64,000 bases of DNA from Methanotrichaceae archaeon (GCA_016927425.1 JAFGMR010000021.1:1-64000), one strand, 5' to 3'; shown: positions 1-9,056, counted from the first letter of the stretch. Program-made: numbers and translations. Notes: generated by a model not told the origin, from the sequence alone.

Positions 1-625
1 GACATTCTCGTCATGCAGATTGAAACGAACCTTCACAAGCGGCAAGGAAATGCGATAAATAACTTTGAGATCGCACTTCCTCCTACCGATTCCGACATGG
101 TGGCCCAGGTGTTCAAAGACCCTTATCTGTTCGATTTTCTCGGCACGGCCGATCCGCGGAAGGAACGCGAGATCGAACAGGCGCTCGTGGACCACATCCA
201 GCGCTTCCTGCTGAAACTGGGCGCGGGATTTGCGTTTGTCGGCAGGCAGGTCCTGCTTGAGGTCGGGAATCGCGATTTCTATCTCGACATGCTGTTCTAT
301 CATCTCAAGCTGCGCCGCTTTGTCGTGGTGGAACTCAAGGCCGTGCCCTTCGATCCCGGTTTCGTCGGGCATATGAACCTGTATCTTTCGGCCGTGGACG
401 ATCTCTTGCGTCATCCGGACGACAAATCGACCATCGGGCTGTTGCTCTGCAAGAGCAAGGACCGTCTGGTGGTGGAGTCATGCCTTGCGCGGTTTTCAAA
501 AGCCCATCGGCGTGGCGGAATGGGAAACCCTGCTTGTGGAATCCCTGCCCAAGGAATTAAAAGGCTCTCTGCCCACTGTGGAGGAGATCGAAGTCGAGTT
601 GGCGCAAAGGGAGGATGAGACATGA
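1..625 (+). pseudogene. DUF1016 (YhcG-type) PD-(D/E)XK nuclease, C-terminal part, frameshifted
   Basis: The reading frame is open from the first base, so the N-terminal DUF1016 half lies outside the window. The visible part matches the C-terminal nuclease half of YhcG/DUF1016 proteins: an LPP-DSD segment, KDPYLFDFL, VGNRDFYLDMLFYHL and VVVELKAVPF, which hold the Asp and Glu-x-Lys of the PD-(D/E)XK core. The frame breaks near base 479. Removing C479 restores VVEYALRGF-QKPIGVAEWE and an in-frame stop at 623-625; left as it is, the frame runs into unrelated sequence ending at 618. Such genes often sit between hsdM and hsdS in type I restriction-modification loci, and an hsdS remnant follows here. 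The single-base change is either a real pseudogene lesion or an assembly indel. The family assignment is firm; the status is less so. Confidence 0.8.
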
Positions 626-730
626 ACAACGTTTGGTCCCGACCCGGCATTGCATCAAGATACGCGACCTCAACATCGGGGCGGCAATCACTGGCGGTGG
701 CCATCATGAATAATTCGGGGATGTGGGGGT
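626..730. other. Short degenerate spacer between DUF1016 and hsdS remnants
   Basis: About 100 bases separate the repaired DUF1016 stop (625) from the ATG of the hsdS remnant (731). An ATG overlapping the DUF1016 stop (ATGA, 622-625) opens a short frame that hits a stop near 757 and resembles nothing I recognise. This is probably non-coding or scrambled remnant sequence. Confidence 0.4.
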
Positions 731-962
731 ATGGGTTGGAGGAAAGTCCATCTCTCTGAGTTCTTGGATGATGGCAAAATCGAGATTCAGACTGGGTTTT
801 TTTAGGACGCAACTCAAAGCATTGGACTACACTTCTGAGGGAACGCCTGTAATCAACGCAAGAACTGTTGGGTACGAAGACCTCTGTCCAGCACCTCGTC
901 CAGCACTTGGGACATCAATTAGCAATTTGGCAAGAATCGGATATATTGCAATACGGCTATGA
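731..962 (+). pseudogene. Type I restriction-modification specificity subunit (HsdS), N-terminal fragment, frameshifted
   Basis: From ATG 731 the frame reads MGWRKVHLSEFLDDG and KIEIQTGFF, then a stop at 803-805 created by a T7 run (797-803). One frame over, it continues RTQLKALDYTSEGTPVINAR. Together they match the start of an HsdS target-recognition domain (typical pattern: TGPFGTQLK..DYTSEGTPVINVRNIG). Dropping one T of the run joins the two halves. Similarity fades after about base 890 and the frame stops at 962, so most of HsdS (usually near 400 residues) is missing. Like the DUF1016 remnant upstream, it marks the decayed edge of a type I restriction-modification locus. The frameshift may be an assembly indel, but the truncation is not. 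Confidence 0.65.
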
Positions 963-987
963 TAAAAAAAGGTAACGAGAGGGCGTA

Positions 988-1428
988 TCAGCTCATCTCG
1001 TGAAGCTTGTACAGTGGGGTGTTGTCAGGCTCTGCGATTGCCTGTCCAGGCGTCCAGTCGTCCCTGAGGAACTGATAGATCGCGTAATCGGTTGTGGCGA
1101 TCTTTCCATCCTTGCCAGGCCAGATGGCAGTCTCGGTGGGGAATGCCAGGTCGGCACCGGGGGTCCAATCGTCGCTCAAGAACTGGCCTGCATACCCTGT
1201 GGCGTTGGGGATCGTGCCATTGGTCCCATTGCCCCTCATGACGCCCTGTGCGTAATCAACAGGCGGGACGTAAGAAGGAGGCACCCAGTTATCGTCGAGA
1301 AACGCGGCGATGGATGGAGTGGTCGAAATGTTTGCCTGTGGGCTCAAGTAATTCGCATCCACCCCCATCACGGGAATGACCGTAAGGAGGGCTAGCATGG
1401 CAGCCAATGCAGCCAGGATTTGTCTCAT
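988..1428 (-). CDS. Small secreted protein with repeated F-L-x-D-D-W-x-P motifs
   Basis: A 146-residue protein with a clear signal peptide (MRQILAALAAMLALLTVIPV, cleavage likely near residue 22-25). The mature part holds three spaced copies of one motif: FLDDNWVPPSYVPP, FLSDDWTPGADL and FLRDDWTPGQAI, separated by about 35-50 residues, plus Asn-Gly-Thr type sequons. There is no membrane anchor and no cysteine pair. I do not recognise the family. The repeats suggest a modular extracellular or sheath-associated protein, which is inference. It lies alone on the minus strand, downstream of and convergent with the restriction-modification remnants. Confidence 0.65.
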   Translation of the reverse strand: MRQILAALAAMLALLTVIPVMGVDANYLSPQANISTTPSIAAFLDDNWVPPSYVPPVDYAQGVMRGNGTNGTIPNATGYAGQFLSDDWTPGADLAFPTETAIWPGKDGKIATTDYAIYQFLRDDWTPGQAIAEPDNTPLYKLHEMS

Positions 1429-1519
1429 GATGCTCCCACTAGATCCAGGTGAGGCATAAAGCTTTCTGTCGAGGGGCCTCCAACTGCAGGCCTTCGCTGA
1501 ATGGAGCTCGCTCCGACTC

Positions 1520-2437
1520 CTACCTTCGCGATGCCTGCATCTTCAGCTCGGCAGTTGTAGCGCTGGGGTTCTTATCGAGATAGCGGGCTACCTCCGGCAG
1601 GTGGACAAGGTCGCAGTCCTTGCAAGACCAGAAGCGTTTACCCCTCTTTGTCCTTACGTAGCGGCCGAGCTCCGGGTCGCGACAAGGGTATAGGGGGCAG
1701 AAGCAGTGGGTGCAGTCCTGCCCTGGGAGGTGGCATGGGTAGTAGGCGCAGTTCTCCTGTGAGGTGTCCTCGATGGGACGGTCGAGCACCTCCCTGAGCC
1801 GGCAAGGGTCGTCGGTAACGAGGCCGTCTGCTCCCAGCTTGAGCATCCATGCGGCCTCGCCAGCATCGTTGATGGTCCAGGGGTAGACCTCCAACCCCGC
1901 GTGATGGGCCCTTTTGAAGAGGTTTGCGTTAACAAGCCTTGGAAAGATGGCGTCAGCCCTAACATCCAGGGCCAGGGCCACCGGATCGAGGGGAAGGGAG
2001 GAGATGATTATCCCCGTCTTGAAGCGTCCTAGCTCCTTGATCTCCCAGAGGCTGGAATGGTAGAAGGATGTGACCATGGCAAGCCGATCCTGCAACGCCT
2101 CGGAGACGAGCGCCTCGAGCCCCACCTCCTTCATCTCGACGACGATCCCGATCCCGAGCTCCCCTGTGAGCACGACTGCCTCCTCGAGCGTTGCAACAGG
2201 CTCACCGCCGGCGCTGAGCGCTCGAAGCTCATCGAGGGAGAGATCCTCGACCTTGCCGGAGCTATCCGTCGTCCGGTCGACGGTGGGGTCGTGCATCAGT
2301 ACGAGCACCCCGTCCGAGGAGAGCCTTACATCCACCTCGGCCCAGCCCGCGCCGCAAGCAGCCGCGGCGCGAAGGCTGGCTAGTGTGTTCTCCGGAGATA
2401 GGAGGCGCGCTCCGCGATGCCCGATTAGACTGGCCAT
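1520..2437 (-). CDS. Glycerophosphodiester phosphodiesterase with C-terminal Cys-rich domain
   Basis: Residues 1-215 form a GDPD TIM barrel: HRGARLLSPENTLAS supplies the catalytic His and the ENT motif, EVDVRLSSDGVLVLMHD the metal-binding Glu-x-Asp and second His, VEMKE a further metal ligand, and the fold closes with YPWTIND and LVTDDP. Members hydrolyse glycerophosphodiesters to glycerol phosphate and an alcohol, here perhaps archaeal lipid head-group products. Residues about 225-285 form a separate Cys-rich module (CAYYPCHLPGQDC-THCFCPLYPC ... SCKDC) resembling the cysteine-rich small domain (PF04071) seen in archaea, likely a metal site. The total of 305 residues exceeds a lone GDPD because of this fusion. 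The ATG (2435-2437) lies about 25 bases from an AT-rich minus-strand TATA (2458-2466), so the mRNA may be leaderless. It is divergent from SepCysS. Confidence 0.85.
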   Translation of the reverse strand: MASLIGHRGARLLSPENTLASLRAAAACGAGWAEVDVRLSSDGVLVLMHDPTVDRTTDSSGKVEDLSLDELRALSAGGEPVATLEEAVVLTGELGIGIVVEMKEVGLEALVSEALQDRLAMVTSFYHSSLWEIKELGRFKTGIIISSLPLDPVALALDVRADAIFPRLVNANLFKRAHHAGLEVYPWTINDAGEAAWMLKLGADGLVTDDPCRLREVLDRPIEDTSQENCAYYPCHLPGQDCTHCFCPLYPCRDPELGRYVRTKRGKRFWSCKDCDLVHLPEVARYLDKNPSATTAELKMQASRR

Positions 2438-2538
2438 GCTACTACTCTCGCCCTCAATATTATATCACATTTTCCAAAATCGACAGTTTTGCAATGGGGC
2501 ATAAGGCTAATTAGAGATCTGGTCTCATCCTAAGCCCG

Positions 2539-3684
2539 ATGACACTGGATCACCTGGAGAGGCTCAAATGCCTGAAGAGGGGCATCTCGGGCATAAACCT
2601 GGACCCTCTGCAGCGCGGCGGGATCCTGACCCCCGAGGCCAGGGACGCCCTGATGGAATGGGGAGACGGCTACTCGGTCTGCGACTTCTGCAATGGGGAG
2701 ATCGACAGGATCAGGAACCCTCCCATCGAGGATTTCGTCCACGGCCTCTTGCCCGAGTTCCTGGGCATAGACGAGGTCAGGATCACACATGGGGCGAGGG
2801 AAGGGATGTACGCTGCCATGCACGCCCTCTGCAGGCCAGGCGATGTGGTGGTCGTCGATGGAAACGCGCATTATACAGCGATACTGGCGGCGGAGCGAGC
2901 AGGCCTTGAGGTCGAGTACGTGCCGGCAAGCGGGTCTCCCCACTATAAGGTAAATCCGGCTGGATACGCCGAGGCCTTCCAAAGGGTGAAGGATCGGGGA
3001 GGCAGGATCGGGATGGCCCTTCTAACCTATCCCGATGGCAACTACGGAAACATCGTCGATCCCCGAGAGGTATCGGCGTTCTGCCACGAGGAGGAGGTCC
3101 CCTTCTTGCTCAACGGCGCCTACTCGGTCGGAAGGATGCCTTTGAATGCCGGGGATCTAGGAGTGGATATCATTGTCGGAAGCGGCCATAAGTCGATGGC
3201 AAGCTCGGGGCCGATTGGCGTGCTTGGGGCGCGCGGAAGTTACGCAAAGCGCATCTTCGCAAAGTCCGCCCTGAAGAAGAACAAGGAGGTGGAGCTTCTG
3301 GGCTGCACTGTAAGGGGCGCAGGCTTGATCACCATGATGGCAAGCTTCCCCCATGTGGTGGAGCGAGTCGGCCGATGGGATGAGGAGGTCCGAAAGGCTC
3401 GGGCCCTCTGCTCGGCGTTTGAAGGGCTCGGCATCGTTCCCCAAGGAGACCGGCCCCATAGCCACGATCTTATCTTCTTCGAGGCTGAGGTGCTCTATGA
3501 GATATCCAAGAAGGCAAAGAAGGGTCGCTACTTCCTCTATCGCGACCTCAAGGCAAGGGGCATATGCGGAATAAAGGCCGGCCTGACAAGGCGCTTCAAG
3601 CTATCCACATACATGCTGAAAGATAACGAGATCGAGGCGGTAATCGATGCCTTCGCCGATATTATAGAGTCACACCAGGGCTGA
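2539..3684 (+). CDS. pscS: O-phosphoseryl-tRNA(Cys):Cys-tRNA synthase (SepCysS)
   Basis: This PLP enzyme converts O-phosphoseryl-tRNA(Cys), made by SepRS, into Cys-tRNA(Cys), the indirect route used by many methanogens. The 381-residue length fits the family. Visible signatures are [17 protein letters not shown] near the N-terminus, [17 protein letters not shown] with the conserved cysteines, [15 protein letters not shown] in the cofactor fold, [10 protein letters not shown], and the Schiff-base lysine in [14 protein letters not shown] further cysteine sits in ELLGCTVRG. The gene stands alone, divergent from the GDPD gene with about 100 bases between them, which must hold both promoters. The start at 2539 agrees with the family N-terminus. 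Its presence is one of the best indications that the host is a methanogenic archaeon. Confidence 0.93.
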   Translation: MTLDHLERLKCLKRGISGINLDPLQRGGILTPEARDALMEWGDGYSVCDFCNGEIDRIRNPPIEDFVHGLLPEFLGIDEVRITHGAREGMYAAMHALCRPGDVVVVDGNAHYTAILAAERAGLEVEYVPASGSPHYKVNPAGYAEAFQRVKDRGGRIGMALLTYPDGNYGNIVDPREVSAFCHEEEVPFLLNGAYSVGRMPLNAGDLGVDIIVGSGHKSMASSGPIGVLGARGSYAKRIFAKSALKKNKEVELLGCTVRGAGLITMMASFPHVVERVGRWDEEVRKARALCSAFEGLGIVPQGDRPHSHDLIFFEAEVLYEISKKAKKGRYFLYRDLKARGICGIKAGLTRRFKLSTYMLKDNEIEAVIDAFADIIESHQG

Positions 3685-3735
3685 TACGAGGCAAGGGTTA
3701 ATAGGCTTGGGAGACGGATAATATACGGGGTTATT

Positions 3736-4953
3736 ATGAGGTTATCCTTTGTACTGATGGCCATGCTGCTATCCATCCCGCTCATACCGGCCCAGGATGG
3801 GGGGATCGAGGCCACCACGGTGATAAGTCTGCCCGTGGACTCGGTCACCATCTATCCGGACGGCCTCGTTGCGGTGAGAAGGACAGGCAGCATGGAGTTG
3901 ACCGAAGGCCAGCATGACTTCGTGGTGGACGTCCCATCCTCCGCCTCGATGGATACCGTGCTCTTCCTTGTGACCAATGCCAGCGTGGAGCGCGTCATCT
4001 ACGACAAACCTCCGATCTACACGCTGAACGTGCTGGAGGGAGGGCGGCAACGCTTCTCCTTGAGCTATCTAATGGAGAATGCAGCAGCTTGGGTTCCTAG
4101 CTACTCGCTCCACCTGCTCGAGGACTCCATGGTGGTATCGGCGATGGCAATCGTTGCAAACGACTTCGACGAGAACCTGGAGGATGTCTTGCTGAAGCTG
4201 GTATCGGGCCCGCCACAGGAGAGGGAGGTTGGGTTGCGCTACGCCCTGGCCGAGGCAGCCCCTGAACCTGCCTACTACGATTCCGCTCCCAAAGCTGCAG
4301 CTCCTTACATCCCCGGGGCTGGAGGCGCCTCGGGCCAGCAAGAGACCCTATTCGTCTTCCAGATCGAGAACAGGACCGACCTTGAGATGAGAAAGCCGGT
4401 TGGCTTGCCCCTCTTCGAGGAGGTTGTGCCGCTCGAGAGGATGCTGATATGGGACGCCCCGGCAAGGCCAGAGGGACCTGCAAAGGAGGAGATCAGGGCG
4501 AACAACTCCATGGACGTCCCCTGGCCTGCGGGCGATGCGATGCTGTATCGGGAGGGCGACTACCTCACCGGGCTCCAGGTGCCATACACGCAGGTCGGCT
4601 CGAACGCCTCGCTCGACCTAGGGGCTACAGCCGACGTATCCGTCTCGAAGAAGCTCCTCGATTACAACATAAGCGAGGAGGTCAGAGAGGCAGGATGGAA
4701 CTCAAGCCAAGCCTTCAAGGTGACGACCGAGAACTGGACGTATCAACTGGAGCTCGAGAGCGCGGCAGATAAGGTTCTCCATGTGGAGGTAAGCGACTCT
4801 CGCCCCATGAAGTCGGAGCTCATCTATGTCTCGCGTCCCCCCGATGAGACTACAGCGACCGGTCTGAAGTGGGAGTTCTCCCTGGATCCTCGAAGCAAGC
4901 AACTGATCGAGTACACGTACCGCGTTGTGAAGACGGAGGCCTGGGGGGGCTAA
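3736..4953 (+). CDS. Secreted DUF4139-like protein
   Basis: A 405-residue protein with a signal peptide (MRLSFVLMAMLLSIPLIPAQ). The mature start VDSVTIYPDGLVAVRRTGSM followed by a G-H-D-F-V-V-D-V-P stretch matches the opening of the DUF4140/DUF4139 (mucoidy-inhibitor-like) family. The middle has the characteristic SYLMENAAAWVPSYSLHLLE and VANDFDENLEDVLLKLVSG segments, and the end LKWEFSLDPRSKQLIEYTYR matches the family C-terminus. It lacks the long coiled coil of bacterial members and is shorter. No membrane anchor is seen. The family is thought to act in the cell envelope; its molecular role is unknown. It is convergent with the Hsp20 gene, whose stop lies 18 bases away. Confidence 0.75.
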   Translation: MRLSFVLMAMLLSIPLIPAQDGGIEATTVISLPVDSVTIYPDGLVAVRRTGSMELTEGQHDFVVDVPSSASMDTVLFLVTNASVERVIYDKPPIYTLNVLEGGRQRFSLSYLMENAAAWVPSYSLHLLEDSMVVSAMAIVANDFDENLEDVLLKLVSGPPQEREVGLRYALAEAAPEPAYYDSAPKAAAPYIPGAGGASGQQETLFVFQIENRTDLEMRKPVGLPLFEEVVPLERMLIWDAPARPEGPAKEEIRANNSMDVPWPAGDAMLYREGDYLTGLQVPYTQVGSNASLDLGATADVSVSKKLLDYNISEEVREAGWNSSQAFKVTTENWTYQLELESAADKVLHVEVSDSRPMKSELIYVSRPPDETTATGLKWEFSLDPRSKQLIEYTYRVVKTEAWGG

Positions 4954-4971
4954 ATCCCCCCCTTCCCCCCC

Positions 4972-5307
4972 CTACTCCACGTCCACCCTCGTAGAGGGCG
5001 CAACAACGAGCTTGGGCAGATGAACCTCCAGGACGCCGTTTTCGAACCTGGCACGAACCTGTTCGGGCTTGACCTCCTCTGAGAGCTCGACCTTTCGGAA
5101 AAATCGCAGGCCCCTTTCCCGACGTGTGTACTTACCATCAGGCCTCCTCGCCGGCGCCTCCAGAAAAATCTCCTCCTCTGAGACCCTCAGGTCGATCTCC
5201 TCCTTGGCCACCCCGGGAAGGTCGATCAATGCAACGATCTCCTCATCATAGTCGAGAATGTCGACCTCTGCCTTCCTTTGACCCATTGCCATCTCCTTCA
5301 CCTCCAT
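4972..5307 (-). CDS. Hsp20/alpha-crystallin family small heat-shock protein (short form)
   Basis: A 111-residue chaperone made almost entirely of an alpha-crystallin domain: DEEIVALIDLPGVAKEEIDL (strands 2-3), a RRERGLRFFRKVELSEEV segment, and FENGVLEVHLPK, the family's G-x-L motif region. It has almost no N-terminal arm and a very short C-terminal tail ending VDVE, which lacks a clear I-x-I motif, so oligomerisation may differ from larger Hsp20s. Small heat-shock proteins bind unfolding proteins without ATP. A second, longer Hsp20 lies at 9115-9615. The start at 5307 is uncertain: internal ATGs at residues 6 and 8 are possible. Confidence 0.88.
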   Translation of the reverse strand: MEVKEMAMGQRKAEVDILDYDEEIVALIDLPGVAKEEIDLRVSEEEIFLEAPARRPDGKYTRRERGLRFFRKVELSEEVKPEQVRARFENGVLEVHLPKLVVAPSTRVDVE

Positions 5308-5726
5308 GAACCGGCGAACGATTTCTCCCTCATCCGCCTAGGACCTTCCAAAGGCCCCGAGTAAGGCGAGCATAGACTGCCGCTCTTGCCGTTACTGGGG
5401 CCTCCGCGGTCATGGTTCTCCTGCGGGGCGCGGACGATTTAACACTTGCCTCGCCACACGGGGCTGCGCCTTCGGGCGATATCTCTCCTTATTTCAACCG
5501 AGAATGAACGCCAATGAACGCTAATATTTCCTCTCTTTTGCGTGGATTTTCAGTTACACCGAGGGTTTATGTAGCGATTCCATCGAAGTTTCAGCGCGTA
5601 CAAGTTGACATTACGTCCATATGGAATGGTACTAACCTTTAAGCAATTGAGCAGTTGCCGGGCTATTCACCGACAGAGCGAAGATCTGATATGGGATCGA
5701 GGGCTTATTAAACTGGGGGATTGTAT
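5308..5726. other. Intergenic region between hsp20 and the radical SAM gene
   Basis: About 420 bases with no convincing gene. It must carry the hsp20 promoter (minus) and the radical SAM promoter (plus). A 10-base tandem repeat of AATGAACGC lies at 5503-5511 and 5513-5521. A GGGGGA ribosome-binding-like element (5715-5720) precedes the downstream start. I saw no tRNA-like fold or palindrome here. Confidence 0.5.
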
Positions 5727-6728
5727 TTGAAAGAAGCCATGTTCTATGAGCGGTTGGATGGGGACGTTGTAGCTTGCGGCCTTTGCCATCATTTTTGCAA
5801 GATTAAGCCGGGACACCGGGGCATATGCGGAGTTAGAGAGAACCAGGATGGGAGATTGCGGTCGCTGGTCTACGGAAGATTGATCGCCATGCATCTCGAC
5901 CCGATAGAGAAGAAGCCATTCTACCACTTCCTGCCGGGAAGCCAATCTTACTCCATAGCAACCGTCGGGTGCAACTTCCGCTGCAAGCACTGCCAGAACG
6001 CCGACATCTCCCAGATGCCTGCCGATGAGGGCAGGATCGAGGGCCAGGAGGTGGAAGCAAAGGAGGTGGTGGCAGAGGCCTTGGCGCTGCGCGCACGATC
6101 GATCGCCTACACCTATACCGAGCCCACTATCTTCATGGAGTACGCCCTCGACGTTGCTCGCCTTGCAAAGGAGCATGGCTTGAAGAACGTCTTCGTTAGC
6201 AACGGCTACATGAGCAGGGAGGCCCTGGAGGCGGCTGCCCCCTACCTCGATGCCGTCAACGTGGATCTAAAGGGAGACGATCGCTTCTATCGGGAGGTCT
6301 GTGGCGCAAGGGTCGAGCCGGTCATGGAGAACATACGGCTGATGAAGGAGCTCGGCATCTGGGTCGAGGTGACAACATTGGTCATCCCCGGCTACAATGA
6401 CTCGACGGCCCAGCTTCGAGAGATTGCCGAGTTTCTCGCCGGCGTCGATCGGGATATTCCCTGGCACATCTCCGCCTTCTATCCCACATATAGGCTGACC
6501 GATACTCGGCGGACGCGTGCAGAGGATCTGAGGATGGGCCTGGAGATCGGCCGCGCTGCAGGCCTCAGGTACACCTATGCCGGAAACATTCCCGGCGAGA
6601 GCGATCATACCTATTGCCCGGCCTGTGGGGAGCTCCTGGTGGAGAGATTGACCTTTCGCGTCATGAAGAGCGCCCTCGTTGATGGGAAATGTCCGGCCTG
6701 CGGCGAGCCAGTGGCCGGGATCTGGTGA
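5727..6728 (+). CDS. amrS: AmmeMemoRadiSam system radical SAM enzyme
   Basis: A 333-residue radical SAM protein of the AmmeMemoRadiSam family, known from its co-occurrence with AMMECR1 and Memo domain proteins; the reaction is not established. The N-terminus has Cys-rich CGLCHHFCKIKPGHRGICGV, then SIATVGCNFRCKHCQNADIS with the CxxxCxxC cluster motif that binds the 4Fe-4S cluster. The C-terminus has two CxxC pairs (CPACGELL, CPACGEPV) in a rubredoxin-like zinc knuckle. I prefer the TTG start at 5727, because it gives MKEAMFYERL, which matches the family N-terminus, and lies 6 bases after GGGGGA. ATG 5739 is the alternative. No Memo or AMMECR1 gene is in the window. Confidence 0.87.
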   Translation: MKEAMFYERLDGDVVACGLCHHFCKIKPGHRGICGVRENQDGRLRSLVYGRLIAMHLDPIEKKPFYHFLPGSQSYSIATVGCNFRCKHCQNADISQMPADEGRIEGQEVEAKEVVAEALALRARSIAYTYTEPTIFMEYALDVARLAKEHGLKNVFVSNGYMSREALEAAAPYLDAVNVDLKGDDRFYREVCGARVEPVMENIRLMKELGIWVEVTTLVIPGYNDSTAQLREIAEFLAGVDRDIPWHISAFYPTYRLTDTRRTRAEDLRMGLEIGRAAGLRYTYAGNIPGESDHTYCPACGELLVERLTFRVMKSALVDGKCPACGEPVAGIW

Positions 6729-6772
6729 CCTTCCCTATCCTTTAATATCCGATCGATGCGCCAATCGCACCT

Positions 6773-7987
6773 ATGTCATTCGCAAGCGTGGATGAGGCAC
6801 TTCTGGAGGTCCGCCAGGGACGTCCCCTCGTCGTCCTGGACGACGAATCGCGGGAGAACGAGGGCGACCTGGTCGTTGCTGCGGAGAAGGCAACGCCCGA
6901 TCTCATCAACTTCATGGCCAAGCATGCCCGAGGCTTGATCTGTGTTCCCCTCTCAGCATCCAGGGTGGCCGAGCTCGGCCTTCCCCTGATGACCCAGAAC
7001 AACACCGAATCGATGGGAACGGCCTTCACAGTCTCCGTGGACGCTCGAAGTGGGGTCACAACTGGGATCTCGGCGTATGATCGGGCGGCAACGATTGGCG
7101 TGCTGATCGATCCGCTCTCCGGACCTGCCGACCTCGTCTCGCCAGGCCACACCTTTCCGCTCCAGGCGATGGAAGGCGGGGTGCTTCGAAGGGCCGGCCA
7201 CACCGAGGCCGCGGTCGACCTCGCCCGGATGGCCGGCTTGCAACCGGCGGGCGTGATCTGCGAGATCATGGCCGAGGACGGGACGATGGCCCGCCTTCCA
7301 GTGCTGGAGGAGTTCGCGGAGCGCCACGCCCTCAAGATGGTCACCATCGAGAGCCTGATACGCTACCGCATGAGGCGGGAGCGCCAGATCAGGAAGGTCT
7401 CCGAGGTGGACATGCCAACCGAGTACGGCAACTTCCAGGCAGTGGGCTATGAGAGCCTCCTCGACGGTCAATGTCATATCGCCTTGATCGCCGGCGATCC
7501 CTCATCACCAGACGCACTCGTTCGTGTGCACTCCCAGTGCCTAACAGGCGACACGTTTCGCTCCAAGCGCTGCGACTGCGGCGAGCAACTCGCACGAGCG
7601 CTCCAGATGATAAGCAGCAACGGATGCGGCGTCCTCCTTTACATGCGCCAGGAGGGACGGGGGATCGGCCTTGCCAACAAGCTTAGAGCCTACCATCTCC
7701 AGGACCTTGGAAGCGACACGGTGGAGGCAAACGAGAGGCTGGGCTATCCTGCCGATCTTCGCGACTACGGCATAGGCGCTCAGATCCTCGTCGACCTCGG
7801 CGTAACAAAGATGAGGCTTCTCACAAACAATCCCAGAAAGATCATCGGCCTCGAGGGCTACGGGCTGGAGATAGCCGAGAGGGTCCCCCTGGAGATTGCG
7901 CCTACCCAGCAGAACAGAAAGTACCTGGAGACCAAGAGGGACAAGCTCAATCACATGCTGCTGTTGGGAGAGGATAGCTCTCCTTGA
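6773..7987 (+). CDS. ribBA: Bifunctional 3,4-dihydroxy-2-butanone-4-phosphate synthase / GTP cyclohydrolase II
   Basis: A 404-residue riboflavin enzyme with two full domains. Residues 1-200 are DHBP synthase: [18 protein letters not shown] has the acidic loop, [12 protein letters not shown] and [20 protein letters not shown] the catalytic core. Residues about 205-395 are GTP cyclohydrolase [22 protein letters not shown] gives the three zinc cysteines, [16 protein letters not shown] the catalytic loop, and [17 protein letters not shown] the C-terminal motif. It supplies both riboflavin precursors, which the cell also needs for F420/FMN-type cofactors. Fused RibBA is the common bacterial form; most archaea instead have a separate RibB and the unrelated GTP cyclohydrolase III (ArfA), so this gene may have been acquired from bacteria. 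A T7 tract at 8049-8055 may end its transcript. Confidence 0.93.
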   Translation: MSFASVDEALLEVRQGRPLVVLDDESRENEGDLVVAAEKATPDLINFMAKHARGLICVPLSASRVAELGLPLMTQNNTESMGTAFTVSVDARSGVTTGISAYDRAATIGVLIDPLSGPADLVSPGHTFPLQAMEGGVLRRAGHTEAAVDLARMAGLQPAGVICEIMAEDGTMARLPVLEEFAERHALKMVTIESLIRYRMRRERQIRKVSEVDMPTEYGNFQAVGYESLLDGQCHIALIAGDPSSPDALVRVHSQCLTGDTFRSKRCDCGEQLARALQMISSNGCGVLLYMRQEGRGIGLANKLRAYHLQDLGSDTVEANERLGYPADLRDYGIGAQILVDLGVTKMRLLTNNPRKIIGLEGYGLEIAERVPLEIAPTQQNRKYLETKRDKLNHMLLLGEDSSP

Positions 7988-8048
7988 GCCGTCCCCTGGC
8001 TTTGCGCCTCATCATGCCGGAATTATGACTGGCTCTTGTGATCTGGCA

Positions 8049-8055
8049 TTTTTTT
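8049..8055 (+). terminator. Oligo-T tract after ribBA
   Basis: A run of seven T on the plus strand about 60 bases after the ribBA stop and just before the convergent transporter gene. Archaeal RNA polymerase commonly terminates at such tracts without a hairpin. No strong stem precedes it. Confidence 0.45.
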
Positions 8056-8082
8056 GATACTGCCCGGCTGCGCCGATGAGGA

Positions 8083-9027
8083 TCACGCCAGCATTATGAC
8101 GAGGGGAAGCGTGACCAAGGAGATTATGAAGGTGATGATCACAAGGGCTGAAGCAAGTGCTCCGTCGCATCCATAGCGATCGGCGAAGAGGGCGACGATG
8201 GCTCCCGAGGGCATTGCTGCCAACATCATGAGGACCTCGATGTCCTCGACGGGCAGCACCTCATTGAGGCCGAAGAAAAGGGTCAACAAGGGATTTGCGA
8301 TCAGCTTCAGGGCTATTACCGCAAGCGAGCTGATCCCCAAGAGCCGCAGTGATATAGGCCTCAACATCAGGGCGATTGCCAGGGTCACGAGCAAGGTGAG
8401 GGAGTCCTCTATCACCTGGAGCAGCCGAATCAGGACATCGGCAAGCGGTCCTTCCAAAGATGGATGGATCCAGTTTACGATCAGCGCAAGGATCAGGGAG
8501 GCGGTTATGGGAGAGCTAATGATCTCCATCAGGTCCCCTCTTAAGCTTCCTCCTTCGCCCTTGCCGTAGTAGATGGCAATGGCCATCCCGAGGACGAATG
8601 CTGGAACTGCCGAGCCGAGCCCTGCCACAAGCGCCGCCTCTGAGAGCAGGCGTGGATCGTTGGGGAAGGTCTGTAGCACAAGGGCGTAGCCGAGTGTGGC
8701 GGCGTTTCCAAAGGACGAGACCAGAATGAAAGAGCCCATCTGCGGACGCGAGAGCTTCAGCAGGCGGCCGATCGCCCACGAAAGGACAAGCAGGATCAGC
8801 AAGGATGCGAGCATTGCCCCCAAGGCCAGGAGGTTGGCAGCGCCCATGCCCTGGCGTGATAGCTGCAGGAGGATCATGGCCGGGACGGCCACGTCGGTTA
8901 CAAGCCGGCTTAAAAGCGGACGATCGCCTACGGAGATGATCGCCCGCCGCCTTAATGCGAGCCCCAGGAGGACAAGGCCGCCGATGACTGCAAGCGACCT
9001 GATCACTGAGAACTCGATGGGTGACAT
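8083..9027 (-). CDS. AEC family (auxin efflux carrier-like) transporter
   Basis: A 314-residue polytopic membrane protein with about ten hydrophobic helices arranged as two halves of five. Recognisable family elements are the N-terminal SLAVIGGLVLLGLALRRRAI, PLLSRLVTDVAVPAMILLQL, the FGNAATLGYALV crossover helix, the matching second-half KLIANPLLTLFFGL, and LMMLAAMPSGAIVALFADRY. AEC proteins move small organic anions or related solutes; the substrate cannot be read from sequence. The gene is transcribed alone, 87 bases downstream of the Hsp20 gene on the same strand. That gap contains an inverted repeat (9057-9081) over a TATA-like stretch. Confidence 0.82.
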   Translation of the reverse strand: MSPIEFSVIRSLAVIGGLVLLGLALRRRAIISVGDRPLLSRLVTDVAVPAMILLQLSRQGMGAANLLALGAMLASLLILLVLSWAIGRLLKLSRPQMGSFILVSSFGNAATLGYALVLQTFPNDPRLLSEAALVAGLGSAVPAFVLGMAIAIYYGKGEGGSLRGDLMEIISSPITASLILALIVNWIHPSLEGPLADVLIRLLQVIEDSLTLLVTLAIALMLRPISLRLLGISSLAVIALKLIANPLLTLFFGLNEVLPVEDIEVLMMLAAMPSGAIVALFADRYGCDGALASALVIITFIISLVTLPLVIMLA

Positions 9028-9056
9028 GAACCCTACTTACTAAAAATATGATGATC

